From positions 62,001-126,000 of the forward strand of contig DASUVM010000003.1 of NCBI GenBank assembly GCA_036378955.1: a stretch of 64,000 bases of DNA, read 5' to 3'. The notes beneath the pieces are model-generated. The model was given only the letters and a program-made list of their open reading frames with translations. It ran no database searches and was not told the DNA's origin. Source of the DNA: DASUVM01 sp036378955 (lineage in GTDB: Bacteria; Patescibacteriota; Saccharimonadia; Saccharimonadales; Saccharimonadaceae). How positions within the stretch are numbered: position 1 is the stretch's first letter; each line of letters begins with the position of its first letter. This document shows, piece by piece, positions 43,479-50,439 of this stretch. A program made the position numbers and the translations under genes.

Positions 43479-43742
43479 TCACTGCTGGGTCGATCGAATG
43501 ATCCCCCGCAGCGGAGCAGCAGCAAGACCGATGCCGACGAAGTATGCAGCCACATCGATCCAGTCGAGTGAACCCGTAGCTTCGAAGACAAGCGTCACTA
43601 CCAGAACCAGCGCCCACGCGCCTGCAAGGACACGGAGGCTGCAGGCAAGGAGACTAGCGGCTGACTGTCGTAGCACAAGAACGATTGTGGCGTACATGAG
43701 TATGGTCAACGATTGCCATACTACGAAGCCAAGATCAGGCAA
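43479..43742 (-). CDS. small GC-rich membrane protein
   Basis: An 87-residue protein with three predicted hydrophobic helices (about 5-24, 33-50, 61-80), a two-residue Asp-Trp loop (GSLDWIDV) and a short polar end (IIRSTQQ). GC content is well above the neighbours, and a terminator follows it. Family unknown. It lies in the mosaic region between repeat copies E and B. Confidence 0.45.
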   Translation of the reverse strand: MPDLGFVVWQSLTILMYATIVLVLRQSAASLLACSLRVLAGAWALVLVVTLVFEATGSLDWIDVAAYFVGIGLAAAPLRGIIRSTQQ

Positions 43743-43754
43743 GTGGTTGCTTCG

Positions 43755-43936
43755 AGGGCTCGAAGTAAAACCACAGGAGAAGTTTGGCGCGATGAATGAA
43801 GCATTACTAGATGCAGGAGTTAGTCAAGGTACACAGACAAGGGTTGGCGAGATTATTCCGTGTTACTTTCCGGTGGGGCAAGGCATAAAAAAACAGGGCG
43901 AAAGCTGTCCAAATTCTTCAAATGTTGGCCCGCGGG
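43755..43936 (+). pseudogene. coding fragment upstream of copy B
   Basis: A frame reading LEVKPQEKFGAMNEALLDAG, then VSQGTQTRVGEIIPCYFPVG runs to about 43900 before entering copy B. It reads like the interior of an enzyme but has no start or terminal motif. I cannot name it. Confidence 0.25.
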
Positions 43937-44172
43937 GAATCGAACACCAGAATAACAGGGGTAGATAGCTAAAATAAAAAGTTCCAGGAATATTTCCTGG
44001 AACTTTTTACCTCTGTTGAAAATTGAATAATATCATGGTGAGCCTGCGGGGACCTTCTGCGAAATATTTTTGGGATGGGTTGGAGCGACTAGATGCCCAG
44101 CTAAAGGAGCTTAGTGGCCGCAACAGTGCTATTTATTATCAGAGCCTGGCTCAGGCAGCTGATCTAACATAG
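43928..44172 (+). repeat. hairpin repeat unit, copy B
   Basis: GAATCGAAC (43937-43945), AACAGGGGTAG (43953-43963), inner stem AAAAAGTTCCAGG / CCTGGAACTTTTT (43976-44007), ACCTCTGTT, then ATGGTGAGCCT at 44035. The outer pair AACAGGGGT/ACCTCTGTT encloses the stem. The 3' end overlaps the end of the convergent gene at 44129. Confidence 0.75.
44035..44172 (+). CDS. MVSL micro-ORF, copy B (45 residues)
   Basis: Starts MVSLRGPSAKYFWDGLERLD, keeps LER at 16-18 and the A-x-L that follows, and then adds LSGRNSAIYYQSLAQ beyond the 28-residue form. The last 15 codons overlap the end of the convergent gene at 44129, so the extra tail may be fortuitous. Confidence 0.4.
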   Translation: MVSLRGPSAKYFWDGLERLDAQLKELSGRNSAIYYQSLAQAADLT

Positions 44173-44944
44173 ACTGGATAGCCAGAACAGCAGCATATCT
44201 AAGGTGTTCACTTGTCCGCTCCTCAGGGGTGCTACGATGTAATTCGCCTACAGTAACAGCAAGCCCGAGCTCATTAAAGGCCTCTACTAATCCTTCTTTA
44301 TGGTCTGTGCCAAAAAGTAATACCAGACGGCGCTTCTCTTCTTCTAGCCCTGATTTTTGTTGCGGTTCAATTAGGCCTGAAGCTTGAAACAAGGCAGAGT
44401 CTACAACCTTTCGAGCAGCAGCCCTCTCTCGCTGTACGTCGACAGCTTTAAATTTCGCTACCTCTATCGGGTCGTCCAGCTTCAGATTTTCAACAGGTTT
44501 TCCTAGAGCCGCCTCTACTTGTTGCCATTCGGACGAATTTAAGTCAGCTCGAGAGACAGCGAACCCTTGAGCTTCTGCCATGAGATGTGCATGGGTAAAG
44601 GTGTCTGTGTGGTAATCATTTGCAAGGGACCGGGCCTGCTGAACCGTGAAGCCATATTGTTCCGTCTGAGCGCTAAAACCCTTGCCCTCAATGAAAAACA
44701 TATCGCCAGGACGTAAAGAGCCCGCTACAGCTTCAGTAGCTGCATACTCAGCTTGCGTAGGCATACTGCTTGGGTTGTAGTACTGCTGGCTTGCGCGTCC
44801 AGTCCCGTGGCGGCCAACGTAGACTTCAATATCATAGTACTGGTTGATTGTATCGATTGCCTCATCGGAAAGGCGCTCGCCAGTATAGAGCTGTGGTACT
44901 TGCTCGGGTAAGGGTGGCTCCGGTGGCAAAGTATTGTACGACAT
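44129..44944 (-). CDS. TraB/TIKI-like protein, tentative
   Basis: A 271-residue protein. Near the start VYVGRHGTGRAS, then SLRPGDMFFIEGKG (about 77-90) follows the pattern of TraB/TIKI (Erel-like) metalloproteins: a Gly-x-x-His motif and a conserved acidic Glu after a PGD stretch. A C-terminal VLLFGTDHKEGLVEAFNELG suits the final strand and helix. It could also be a degenerate histidine phosphatase. Promoter TAGACT/TATAGT with a 17-base gap stands before it. It lies between repeat copies B and C. Confidence 0.35.
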   Translation of the reverse strand: MSYNTLPPEPPLPEQVPQLYTGERLSDEAIDTINQYYDIEVYVGRHGTGRASQQYYNPSSMPTQAEYAATEAVAGSLRPGDMFFIEGKGFSAQTEQYGFTVQQARSLANDYHTDTFTHAHLMAEAQGFAVSRADLNSSEWQQVEAALGKPVENLKLDDPIEVAKFKAVDVQRERAAARKVVDSALFQASGLIEPQQKSGLEEEKRRLVLLFGTDHKEGLVEAFNELGLAVTVGELHRSTPEERTSEHLRYAAVLAIQSMLDQLPEPGSDNK

Positions 44945-44989
44945 AGTATGTATACTATAACATATAAAAAGTAGAAAGTCTATTTCAGC

Positions 44990-45189
44990 CTGGAAGGAAC
45001 CGACACGTTACAGAGGTAGCGCAACGGCACAAAAAATCCCCGCTAGCATAATGCGGGGGTTTTATATCTGTTGAGTGTTTCGTAAAACGCTGAAGTTTCA
45101 AAATGGTGAACCTAGAGGACCAAAACTGGAACATTTTGCAGAGTAGTTTGGAGCGGATTGACGCCTGTCTCGATGAGATAGAGCCTTAG
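44990..45189 (+). repeat. hairpin repeat unit, copy C
   Basis: GGAACCGACACG (44996-45007), TTACAGAGGTAG (45008-45019), inner stem CCCCGC / GCGGGG (45038-45059) in place of the AAGTTCC stem, TATCTGTT, and ATGGTGAACCT at 45103. Outer TTACAGA/TCTGTT pair is kept. Confidence 0.7.
45103..45189 (+). CDS. MVNL micro-ORF, copy C (28 residues)
   Basis: Starts MVNLEDQNWNIL and continues LERIDACLDEIEP, TAG. Same length as copy E; TGG at position 9, N at 10 and LER-x-DA at 16-21 are shared. Ends 4 bases inside the stop of the DHH gene on the opposite strand. Confidence 0.45.
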   Translation: MVNLEDQNWNILQSSLERIDACLDEIEP

Positions 45190-46232
45190 CTTAGCTTGTC
45201 AATATCAGCCTTGAAGATCTCTTTCCTCAGCCACATACGATCCGCTTCGGCGATGTTGCCTACAAACTTAACATTAAGAAGGTTACTGAGCCATTGTTTC
45301 ACCTCAGGAACATCAGTAACAAAATAGCTCTTCTTTTCGCTGATACTAATAGCATTCATAAACCAGTGCGATTTTATTGCTGAAATTACTTGCTTAAAGA
45401 TCTCTTCCGACTCTTTGGCAATAGCCGCCGCGTCCCACAAAGCCAACTGACCTACCGCGGTAGGATGGGGATATGTCCTGAGCGTTGGTGTTTTGGTGTC
45501 ATTCTTCAGTGAAGCGGCCAAATCTTGCACGATAACCTGCTGGCAATCACGGAAGTACTGAGCTGGCCAATCTTCGGGCAAATTTGCATATTTTTTGAGT
45601 ATCGCATAGGCTTTATGGTCACGCCCTGTCGTTATGTCCGCTCCAAAATTGAGCGTGTTATCCAAAATACCACACATCAAAAGCCGGGCGCTCGTTTCAC
45701 TGATTTGATCAATAAGTCCGGCTTGCTCCCACTTTTCAGCAACTTGGGTGCAAGCGGCGCCGACGGGTTCGATAAGCGCCCGATCCCCAATGCGTTCTTG
45801 CCAAAAATCCTCAAAACCCGGATGGTGATCGATAATTTCATCCATCCGTTCCATATCGACAAATTTTTCAAAGTAACCTGGCTCGGAAACGTCGATCAAG
45901 GTATATGTGTCCTCTGGCTGAGGCGTGTACTCACGCGCTAGATCTACTTTCCAGGCGCGCACCAGCGGTGGAATGCTGTAGTTCAATTTTGCAGTGGTGA
46001 CGGCCTGTGCTTCAAAGCCCTGCTTTCGGAGTAATTCGGCGTACGCTGTGATGCCGCCATAGACATCGATGTCAGAATATTTCGGACCAGCAGTGATTAT
46101 CTTGCGCACCAGCGGATGCGGCGGCAAATCGGCAAGTTGCTCTTTAGCTATACAGTCAAAAATATATCGTACGGTTTTCTCTTTTAGAAAGTTCTGCGAT
46201 GGGAGAATTGCTTCGGGAGAGATTTCTTGCAT
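45186..46232 (-). CDS. DHH-family phosphoesterase (PPase-like)
   Basis: A 348-residue protein of the DHH superfamily: the motif IIDHHPG (about 127-133), an earlier GPKYSDIDVYGGITAYAELL with the first acidic residues, ILDNTLNFG (about 193-201) and a C-terminal RKEIFKADI typical of the DHHA2 type. That layout is closest to Mn-dependent inorganic pyrophosphatase, but the substrate cannot be fixed. It lies alone between repeat copies C and D with its own start at 46232. Confidence 0.7.
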   Translation of the reverse strand: MQEISPEAILPSQNFLKEKTVRYIFDCIAKEQLADLPPHPLVRKIITAGPKYSDIDVYGGITAYAELLRKQGFEAQAVTTAKLNYSIPPLVRAWKVDLAREYTPQPEDTYTLIDVSEPGYFEKFVDMERMDEIIDHHPGFEDFWQERIGDRALIEPVGAACTQVAEKWEQAGLIDQISETSARLLMCGILDNTLNFGADITTGRDHKAYAILKKYANLPEDWPAQYFRDCQQVIVQDLAASLKNDTKTPTLRTYPHPTAVGQLALWDAAAIAKESEEIFKQVISAIKSHWFMNAISISEKKSYFVTDVPEVKQWLSNLLNVKFVGNIAEADRMWLRKEIFKADIDKLS

Positions 46233-46269
46233 GTTCCTTATTCTACCAGATATGCTCCTTCTTATTCGT

Positions 46270-46384
46270 AGCCGCCTAAAGAGAATCGAACACTATGTAA
46301 CAGAGGCGGTAGGTAAAACAAAAGTTCCTAGCAAAACATTTCTTGGAACTTTCGTATCTGTTAGTGATGTAATAATTGCAATGG
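46270..46384 (+). repeat. hairpin repeat unit, copy D, joined to tRNA-Glu
   Basis: GAATCGAAC (46283-46291), TAACAGAGGCGG (46298-46309), AAAGTTCC / GGAACTTT (46321-46352), then TCTGTTA. Where other copies have ATGGTGAACCT, this one has ATGGTGACCCCT, which is the reverse complement of the tRNA-Glu 3' end with its CCA. On the minus strand the hairpin is a proper tRNA terminator with TTTTGTTTT. Confidence 0.75.
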
Positions 46385-46456
46385 TGACCCCTAGGAGAGT
46401 CGAACTCCTCTTACCAGGATGAAAACCTGGTGTCCTAACCGATAGACGAAGGGGCC
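46382..46456 (-). tRNA. tRNA-Glu (anticodon TTC)
   Basis: 75 nt including an encoded CCA end (46384-46382). Acceptor arm GGCCCCT/AGGGGTC pairs; T arm ends TTCGACTCTCC; the anticodon loop is TTTTCAT, with anticodon TTC. A TATAAT -10 box (46494-46489 on the minus strand) lies about 33 bases upstream. Confidence 0.9.
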
Positions 46457-46590
46457 ATAGATGGCTGAAAGGTTACTAACAGATGTAGATTATACTAAAT
46501 AAACGGCTTTTTGAAAAGAGCGGTTATTTTATTATGCTTAAAAATTATGCTTAAAAAGGTATGATTGTTAGAAAAAAGAGGAGTTCGCCA

Positions 46591-47242
46591 ATGCTCGCAC
46601 TTGAGGGGCAGCCAGATAGTAGGCTATTGCAAATAATCTGGAGCTTTCTGGGCTTTCGAACCAAGCTCGAGAAGGCCGATGCAATCATCGCTTGCGGTAG
46701 TCGGGATCTACATGTCGCTAAAGAGGCAGCAAAACTTTACAAGCGAGGCCTGGCACCGTGGCTTGTCACAACCGGGGGCTATCACACTAAGCTTGAGGCT
46801 GTCGAAGCAGGTGCATATGCTGAAGTAGCTATAAAAATGGGAGTACCCGGCAATAGAATCATCAAGGAGCCAAACGCCCGCAACCTTGGCGATAACGTTC
46901 AATTTTCGATGCAGATACTTGAACAGTTGGGCATAAAAACCAGGAAAGTCATTCTGGTTCACACGCCAATTGCCACCCTGCGCACTTACGCAACGTTTTT
47001 GCAGCAATGCCCGACAAGCTCTACCCGATATTTTTGTGCATCATGAAAGAATTGGCTTCGCCAAATACGCGAGCCGGCCCGGCATGGAAGATACCGTTGA
47101 GCGGATGCTAGGGTATTTTGAGCGCATGCATTCACATGTTGAGCGCGGTTTTCAAAAAGCAATCGACATCCCCGATATAGTGCAGCTCGCTTACGACATC
47201 CTCATGAGTCGCGGCTATCAAATTCGTGGGCTACACGCCTAA
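46591..47242 (+). pseudogene. YdcF-like (DUF218) gene with a frameshift
   Basis: The first part, from ATG 46591 (GAGGAG 7 bases before), reads ADAIIACGSRDLHVAKEAAK, WLVTTGGYH, then KEPNARNLGDNVQFSMQIL, the DUF218 motifs, and stops at 47046. The expected end continues in another frame: ALPDIFVHHERIGFAKYA, then RMLGYFERMHSHVERGF to 47242. The shift lies between about 47000 and 47020. DUF218 proteins act at the cell envelope, role uncertain. Probably inactive unless the shift is an error. Confidence 0.55.
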
Positions 47243-47413
47243 AAACCTGTCGCTGAGATTGTTGCCGAAGAGAGACACGCTTTGGCAACAATCTCGTGAA
47301 CCACTGCCGCCTCACTTGCGCACTGCTAATCATAAGCGTTTTGTTGTATAAGCGACATTTTGACGTAAGAGCAACTTTATGCTAAGCTTGTTACTAACTA
47401 ATGAGGAGGTGAG

Positions 47414-48775
47414 ATGCGAGCTGTACGTAATGTACTGAATTATCTGCGCCACATCACAAGCAGTAAGGTGCTTGTTGTGGGTGTTTTTGTTGCTGCAATG
47501 GCTGTTTCTGGCGGCGTAGCATTAAGTCAGCAGGGCTTGTCGGCCGAAGCGGCAGGCTGTAAAACGAACGATATCATTCTCTGTGGTGTAGCGAACGCCC
47601 AAGATGCAGTGAATAAGATCAACCAAAATGCCAAGGGCGATTTAGATAAAATCTACTCAGCTTACCTCCCCGGGTTTAGCTCAGCCGATCTCGCCCAGGC
47701 AGTCGAGGGTGTATCGCACAAAAACGGCACTATTACCGTTAACGGCAAGGTGGTCGCCACCGGCGCGCGCAGCATTGGCCGCAACCCGCAGCCAAGCTCA
47801 ACCGCCATTAACCTTGGCGGCGGTACTTACCACGAAAGCCCCAACCAAACTGTTTTTGTTAGCGATAACCTGCCAACTTTGGTGGTGATGAAGGGTGATG
47901 TCTTTCAATATGCAGTCATAAAAGGCTGCGGTAATCCTGAAAAAGGCACGCCAACCGCCAAGCCAGCAACAGGCAAATGTGACTCATTAACTCCTAAAAA
48001 GATCAGCCGCAACGAATTCCAATTTGATGCCAAAGCCAGCACCACTGGTAACGGCAAAATTGTTAAATATAGCTTTACCACCGACGATGGCCAAACAAAA
48101 GAGGTGCCAACCACCGCTGGTAACGCCAGTGCAAACTTTAGCTTTGCCAAAGAGGGCAAGCATGTTGTAAAAGTGGGTGTTGTTGTTGAAATAGATGGCC
48201 AGCTTAAAACAGTTACCGATGCAGCTTGCCAAACCGAGGTAGAGGTTGAGGCGGCACCGGTGTTCGAATGCGTGAGCCTGGCAGCCACGATCATTACCCC
48301 AGGTCAGCGCAATTACCGCTTTACCCTCACTTATCGTGCCGAAGGCGGTGCCACACTTGAAAACGTTGACTTTGACTTTGGTGATGGCCAAAGCGCCAAA
48401 GATGTCAAACCATCAAACCCCACCACTCTGACGACCGATCACGAATATAGCAAAAAGGGCGACTACACCGCCATTGCAACCCTTCACTTCAAAGCTGCTG
48501 GCCAATTGCAAGATAAAAAATGCCAGGTGCCCCTGAATGTGCCCGAAAAGCCATGTGAAGAAAACCCCAACACCGCCGAGTGTAACCCTTGCCCAACTAA
48601 CCCGAGCTTGCCAAAAGACAGCCCAGCTTGTGGTCAGGCACCACCCAACTTGCCTGCCACCGGCCCTGCCGAATTTATTGGCGGCACGCTGGGGGCAACC
48701 GGCCTTGCTGGCGCAGGCTACTACTTTCGCAACAGCCGCCGCAAGCTGATTGACACTATCTTACGGCGCAAATAG
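47414..48775 (+). CDS. LPATG-type surface protein with PKD-like domains
   Basis: A 453-residue exported protein: signal peptide (residues about 1-43, hydrophobic VLVVGVFVAAMAVSGGVAL), an N-terminal domain of unknown type, two PKD-like domains (IVKYSFTTDDGQ..., VDFDFGDGQSAKD), a Cys/Pro-rich linker and a C-terminal NLPATGP (about 420) with hydrophobic helix and RNSRRK tail. Anchored by sortase. SD GAGGAGG. It shares domains with the protein at 51913-53784 and is in the same direction. Confidence 0.8.
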   Translation: MRAVRNVLNYLRHITSSKVLVVGVFVAAMAVSGGVALSQQGLSAEAAGCKTNDIILCGVANAQDAVNKINQNAKGDLDKIYSAYLPGFSSADLAQAVEGVSHKNGTITVNGKVVATGARSIGRNPQPSSTAINLGGGTYHESPNQTVFVSDNLPTLVVMKGDVFQYAVIKGCGNPEKGTPTAKPATGKCDSLTPKKISRNEFQFDAKASTTGNGKIVKYSFTTDDGQTKEVPTTAGNASANFSFAKEGKHVVKVGVVVEIDGQLKTVTDAACQTEVEVEAAPVFECVSLAATIITPGQRNYRFTLTYRAEGGATLENVDFDFGDGQSAKDVKPSNPTTLTTDHEYSKKGDYTAIATLHFKAAGQLQDKKCQVPLNVPEKPCEENPNTAECNPCPTNPSLPKDSPACGQAPPNLPATGPAEFIGGTLGATGLAGAGYYFRNSRRKLIDTILRRK

Positions 48776-48787
48776 TTCCACTAAAAC

Positions 48788-48828
48788 TACCTAGCCTCCG
48801 CTCATAAAGTGGGGGTTAGGTAATTTTC
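48788..48828 (+). terminator. intrinsic terminator
   Basis: 12-bp stem TACCTAGCCTCC / GGGGGTTAGGTA (two wobble pairs) followed by ATTTT, after the surface gene. Confidence 0.7.
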
Positions 48829-48840
48829 TGAAACGAAAAA

Positions 48841-48868
48841 CCGCCCGAGACCCGCAAGTCTCGGGCGG
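48841..48868 (-). terminator. intrinsic terminator of the gene at 48877
   Basis: Perfect 11-bp stem CCGCCCGAGAC / GTCTCGGGCGG with a 6-base loop and T-run on the minus strand. Confidence 0.75.
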
Positions 48869-48876
48869 TGTTCTTG

Positions 48877-49338
48877 CTAGCTGGCAGCGCGCAGGTGATC
48901 TCTTATGGCTCTGCGCTGACTTTTTCCGCGCTTATCAGCTTCTTCCATGAGTACCTCTGCGCCCTGCACAAAAAGCGCGGCAGCGATCTTGGGCTTAGCG
49001 CCAAAGCCCCGCCCCTGCTGCAGTGCACTGCGCTCACTGTCATCAGATGAAAAGGGCACTTCGAAGGGGGGATCCTGAAACGCCATGACCCGACAAATAC
49101 CAGCGAGCACTTTCATCGTTGTGAAGCTGCCAGTGTACAGCCGCGGCGCAAGTTTGTAGCTGCTCTCGCTCACAAAGGTGAGCGTGCCCGCCGCAATGCG
49201 CTGCTCGAGCTCGGAGCCCTCAGCACTGTCAGCGAGGCGATAGCCTCCATTCTCGCGCAGCGCATCGAAAGCATCTGGGGTAAGCCAGGCAATTACGCCA
49301 TTCTTCCCTGCGGTCTTGTACATTATGGGTTTTTTCAT
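48877..49338 (-). CDS. small GC-rich accessory protein (paralogue of 28168-28581)
   Basis: A 153-residue soluble protein with a charged C-terminus (EEADKRGKSQRRAIRDHLRA). Shared with the protein at 28168: YK-x-A-x-x-N/H-G at the start, IAAGTLTFV (about 53-61), Y-x-L-x-P-R-LYTGSF, and GFG near residue 121. Flanked by a 5' leader hairpin (GAGTCGCC/GGCGACTC, 49391-49443) and by a terminator. GC content about 58%. Family unknown. Confidence 0.55.
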   Translation of the reverse strand: MKKPIMYKTAGKNGVIAWLTPDAFDALRENGGYRLADSAEGSELEQRIAAGTLTFVSESSYKLAPRLYTGSFTTMKVLAGICRVMAFQDPPFEVPFSSDDSERSALQQGRGFGAKPKIAAALFVQGAEVLMEEADKRGKSQRRAIRDHLRAAS

Positions 49339-49505
49339 GCCACTTCCTAAAGCAATAGGGGGAACGGGATACCTGACGCTTTAAACAGCTGAGTCGCCAG
49401 GGGCAGAATGAACATAAAGCTCACCCCACCGCCGGCGACTCTTGCAAGAACAGCCTCATTACCATACAACATTGCCCTGTATGTTTGCAAGATAGCAAAA
49501 CGCTA

Positions 49506-49658
49506 TTGACAAAATAAGATGTTAGTGGTATTATTCATATATCATCGTTTTGCGGCACGTAACAGAGGTGGAGACTCGGTAACGGGCATCATGCAGCGGC
49601 AAATGAGCACCTGAAGATTATTTTGTGACGCCTTATGTAAGCTATTACATAAGGTTTT
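49506..49658 (+). ncRNA. candidate small RNA with own promoter and terminator
   Basis: TTGACA (49506-49511), 17-base gap, TATTAT (49529-49534), then about 100 transcribed bases and a terminator CCTTATGTA / TACATAAGG (49631-49654) with TTTT. The RNA would be about 118 nt from near 49541. It carries GTAACAGAGGTGG (49559-49571), the same element as the repeat units, and a short ATG-start frame MQRQMST. No SRP or 6S signature was found. Confidence 0.45.
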
Positions 49659-49766
49659 CGCAGCTTCTTCAATAGCTCTTATGCTTATCTGTAGCCTCGG
49701 TTACAGCAAACGAGTTTGAGGTACGTTAACAGATCAAATCATGCAAGTTCATATACTGTGCACGTT

Positions 49767-49835
49767 CAGTGCAACAGTGCGTCTTTCTATGCGAGCATCG
49801 CCGCAACCCTAGCTCGCAGACGCACTGTTGCACTG
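49767..49835 (+). promoter_or_regulatory. large hairpin upstream of the gene at 50029
   Basis: 17-bp perfect outer stem CAGTGCAACAGTGCGTC / GACGCACTGTTGCACTG with an inner TGCGAGC/GCTCGCA stem. A TATACT (49752-49757) lies just before it, so it may form the 5' leader of the following mRNA. Confidence 0.6.
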
Positions 49836-50028
49836 AGATTGAGCGTTTTTGCTCTCTTAGTCGCACAGTGTTAATACGAAATTTTGTCTTTTTTTCAGAG
49901 AAGCAGCGAATGTGCCGGCTTACGCCCTAGGCCTGCGCATTCGTTGCTCCTCGAGCGGGGAGCAAACCGCCGACAGCGGTAGGTATAACAATCGGCCCTG
50001 TCTACGGGCCCCGAGTAAGGAGAAAGAC

Positions 50029-50415
50029 ATGGACGTCACTGGCATTCTCAAGTCGCTGATCGCCACCGCAGTCGCGGGCGCAGTCTTCGTGTTCGGCGTC
50101 TTTCTGGCGTTGAACGTTTCGGAGATGAGCCCATGGTTCTGGGTTGGCGTCGGCTTTCCCTTCGTCGTCTGCTTGGCTCTCCTCATTCCATATGGGATTT
50201 GGTTGGGCGCAAGTGACTCCAAGACCACCACCTTTCAGGGAATCATGTGTTTCCTGGGGGTGATCGCCTTGCTGGCAGTGGTCGTCTGGGGTATCCTCGA
50301 CGACTGGTTGCTGGGCACATGGAACTGGGGCGATATCATCCTCGGCATATTGTCGTTGATCTGTTTCATCGTCAGTGTGGCCGTGGTTCATTCTCGCGTA
50401 ACGCTCTTCAAGTAG
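50029..50415 (+). CDS. small GC-rich polytopic membrane protein
   Basis: 128 residues with four hydrophobic helices (about 8-28, 38-58, 73-90, 101-120) and almost no loops. GC content about 58%. ATG at 50029 has AAGGAG 6 bases upstream. First of a two-gene unit with the lipoprotein at 50440, 24 bases away. Role unknown. Confidence 0.55.
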   Translation: MDVTGILKSLIATAVAGAVFVFGVFLALNVSEMSPWFWVGVGFPFVVCLALLIPYGIWLGASDSKTTTFQGIMCFLGVIALLAVVVWGILDDWLLGTWNWGDIILGILSLICFIVSVAVVHSRVTLFK

Positions 50416-50439
50416 TTCAACCCGAGAAGGAGAAACACC

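Larger units (their letters stand above)
49339..50028. other. long non-coding stretch
   Basis: Apart from a leader hairpin at 49391-49443, a candidate small RNA unit at 49506-49658 and a large hairpin at 49767-49835, I see no coding region. Short reading frames here do not look like real proteins. Confidence 0.5.

Noticed and set aside
36780..45030. T-box riboswitches
   Set aside because: TAACAGAGGTGG resembles part of the T-box antiterminator, but the TGGN bulge is not conserved among copies, no stem I is recognisable, and no aminoacyl-tRNA or amino acid gene follows.
43110..45189. Degenerate tRNA genes on the minus strand opposite the MVNL ORFs
   Set aside because: The AGGTTCACCAT end looks like an acceptor end, but no T stem, anticodon arm or D arm pairs, and the substitution pattern is that of plus-strand codons.
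33620..46384. Integron attC sites
   Set aside because: The repeat units have inverted-repeat arms and cassette-like spacing, but the required GTTRRRY / RYYYAAC core boxes are not consistently present (only copy C has a fitting GTTGAGT), and no integron integrase is in the window.
49541..49658. SRP (4.5S) RNA or 6S RNA
   Set aside because: The conserved GGAAGGAAGCA-type SRP loop and the 6S central bubble are not seen.
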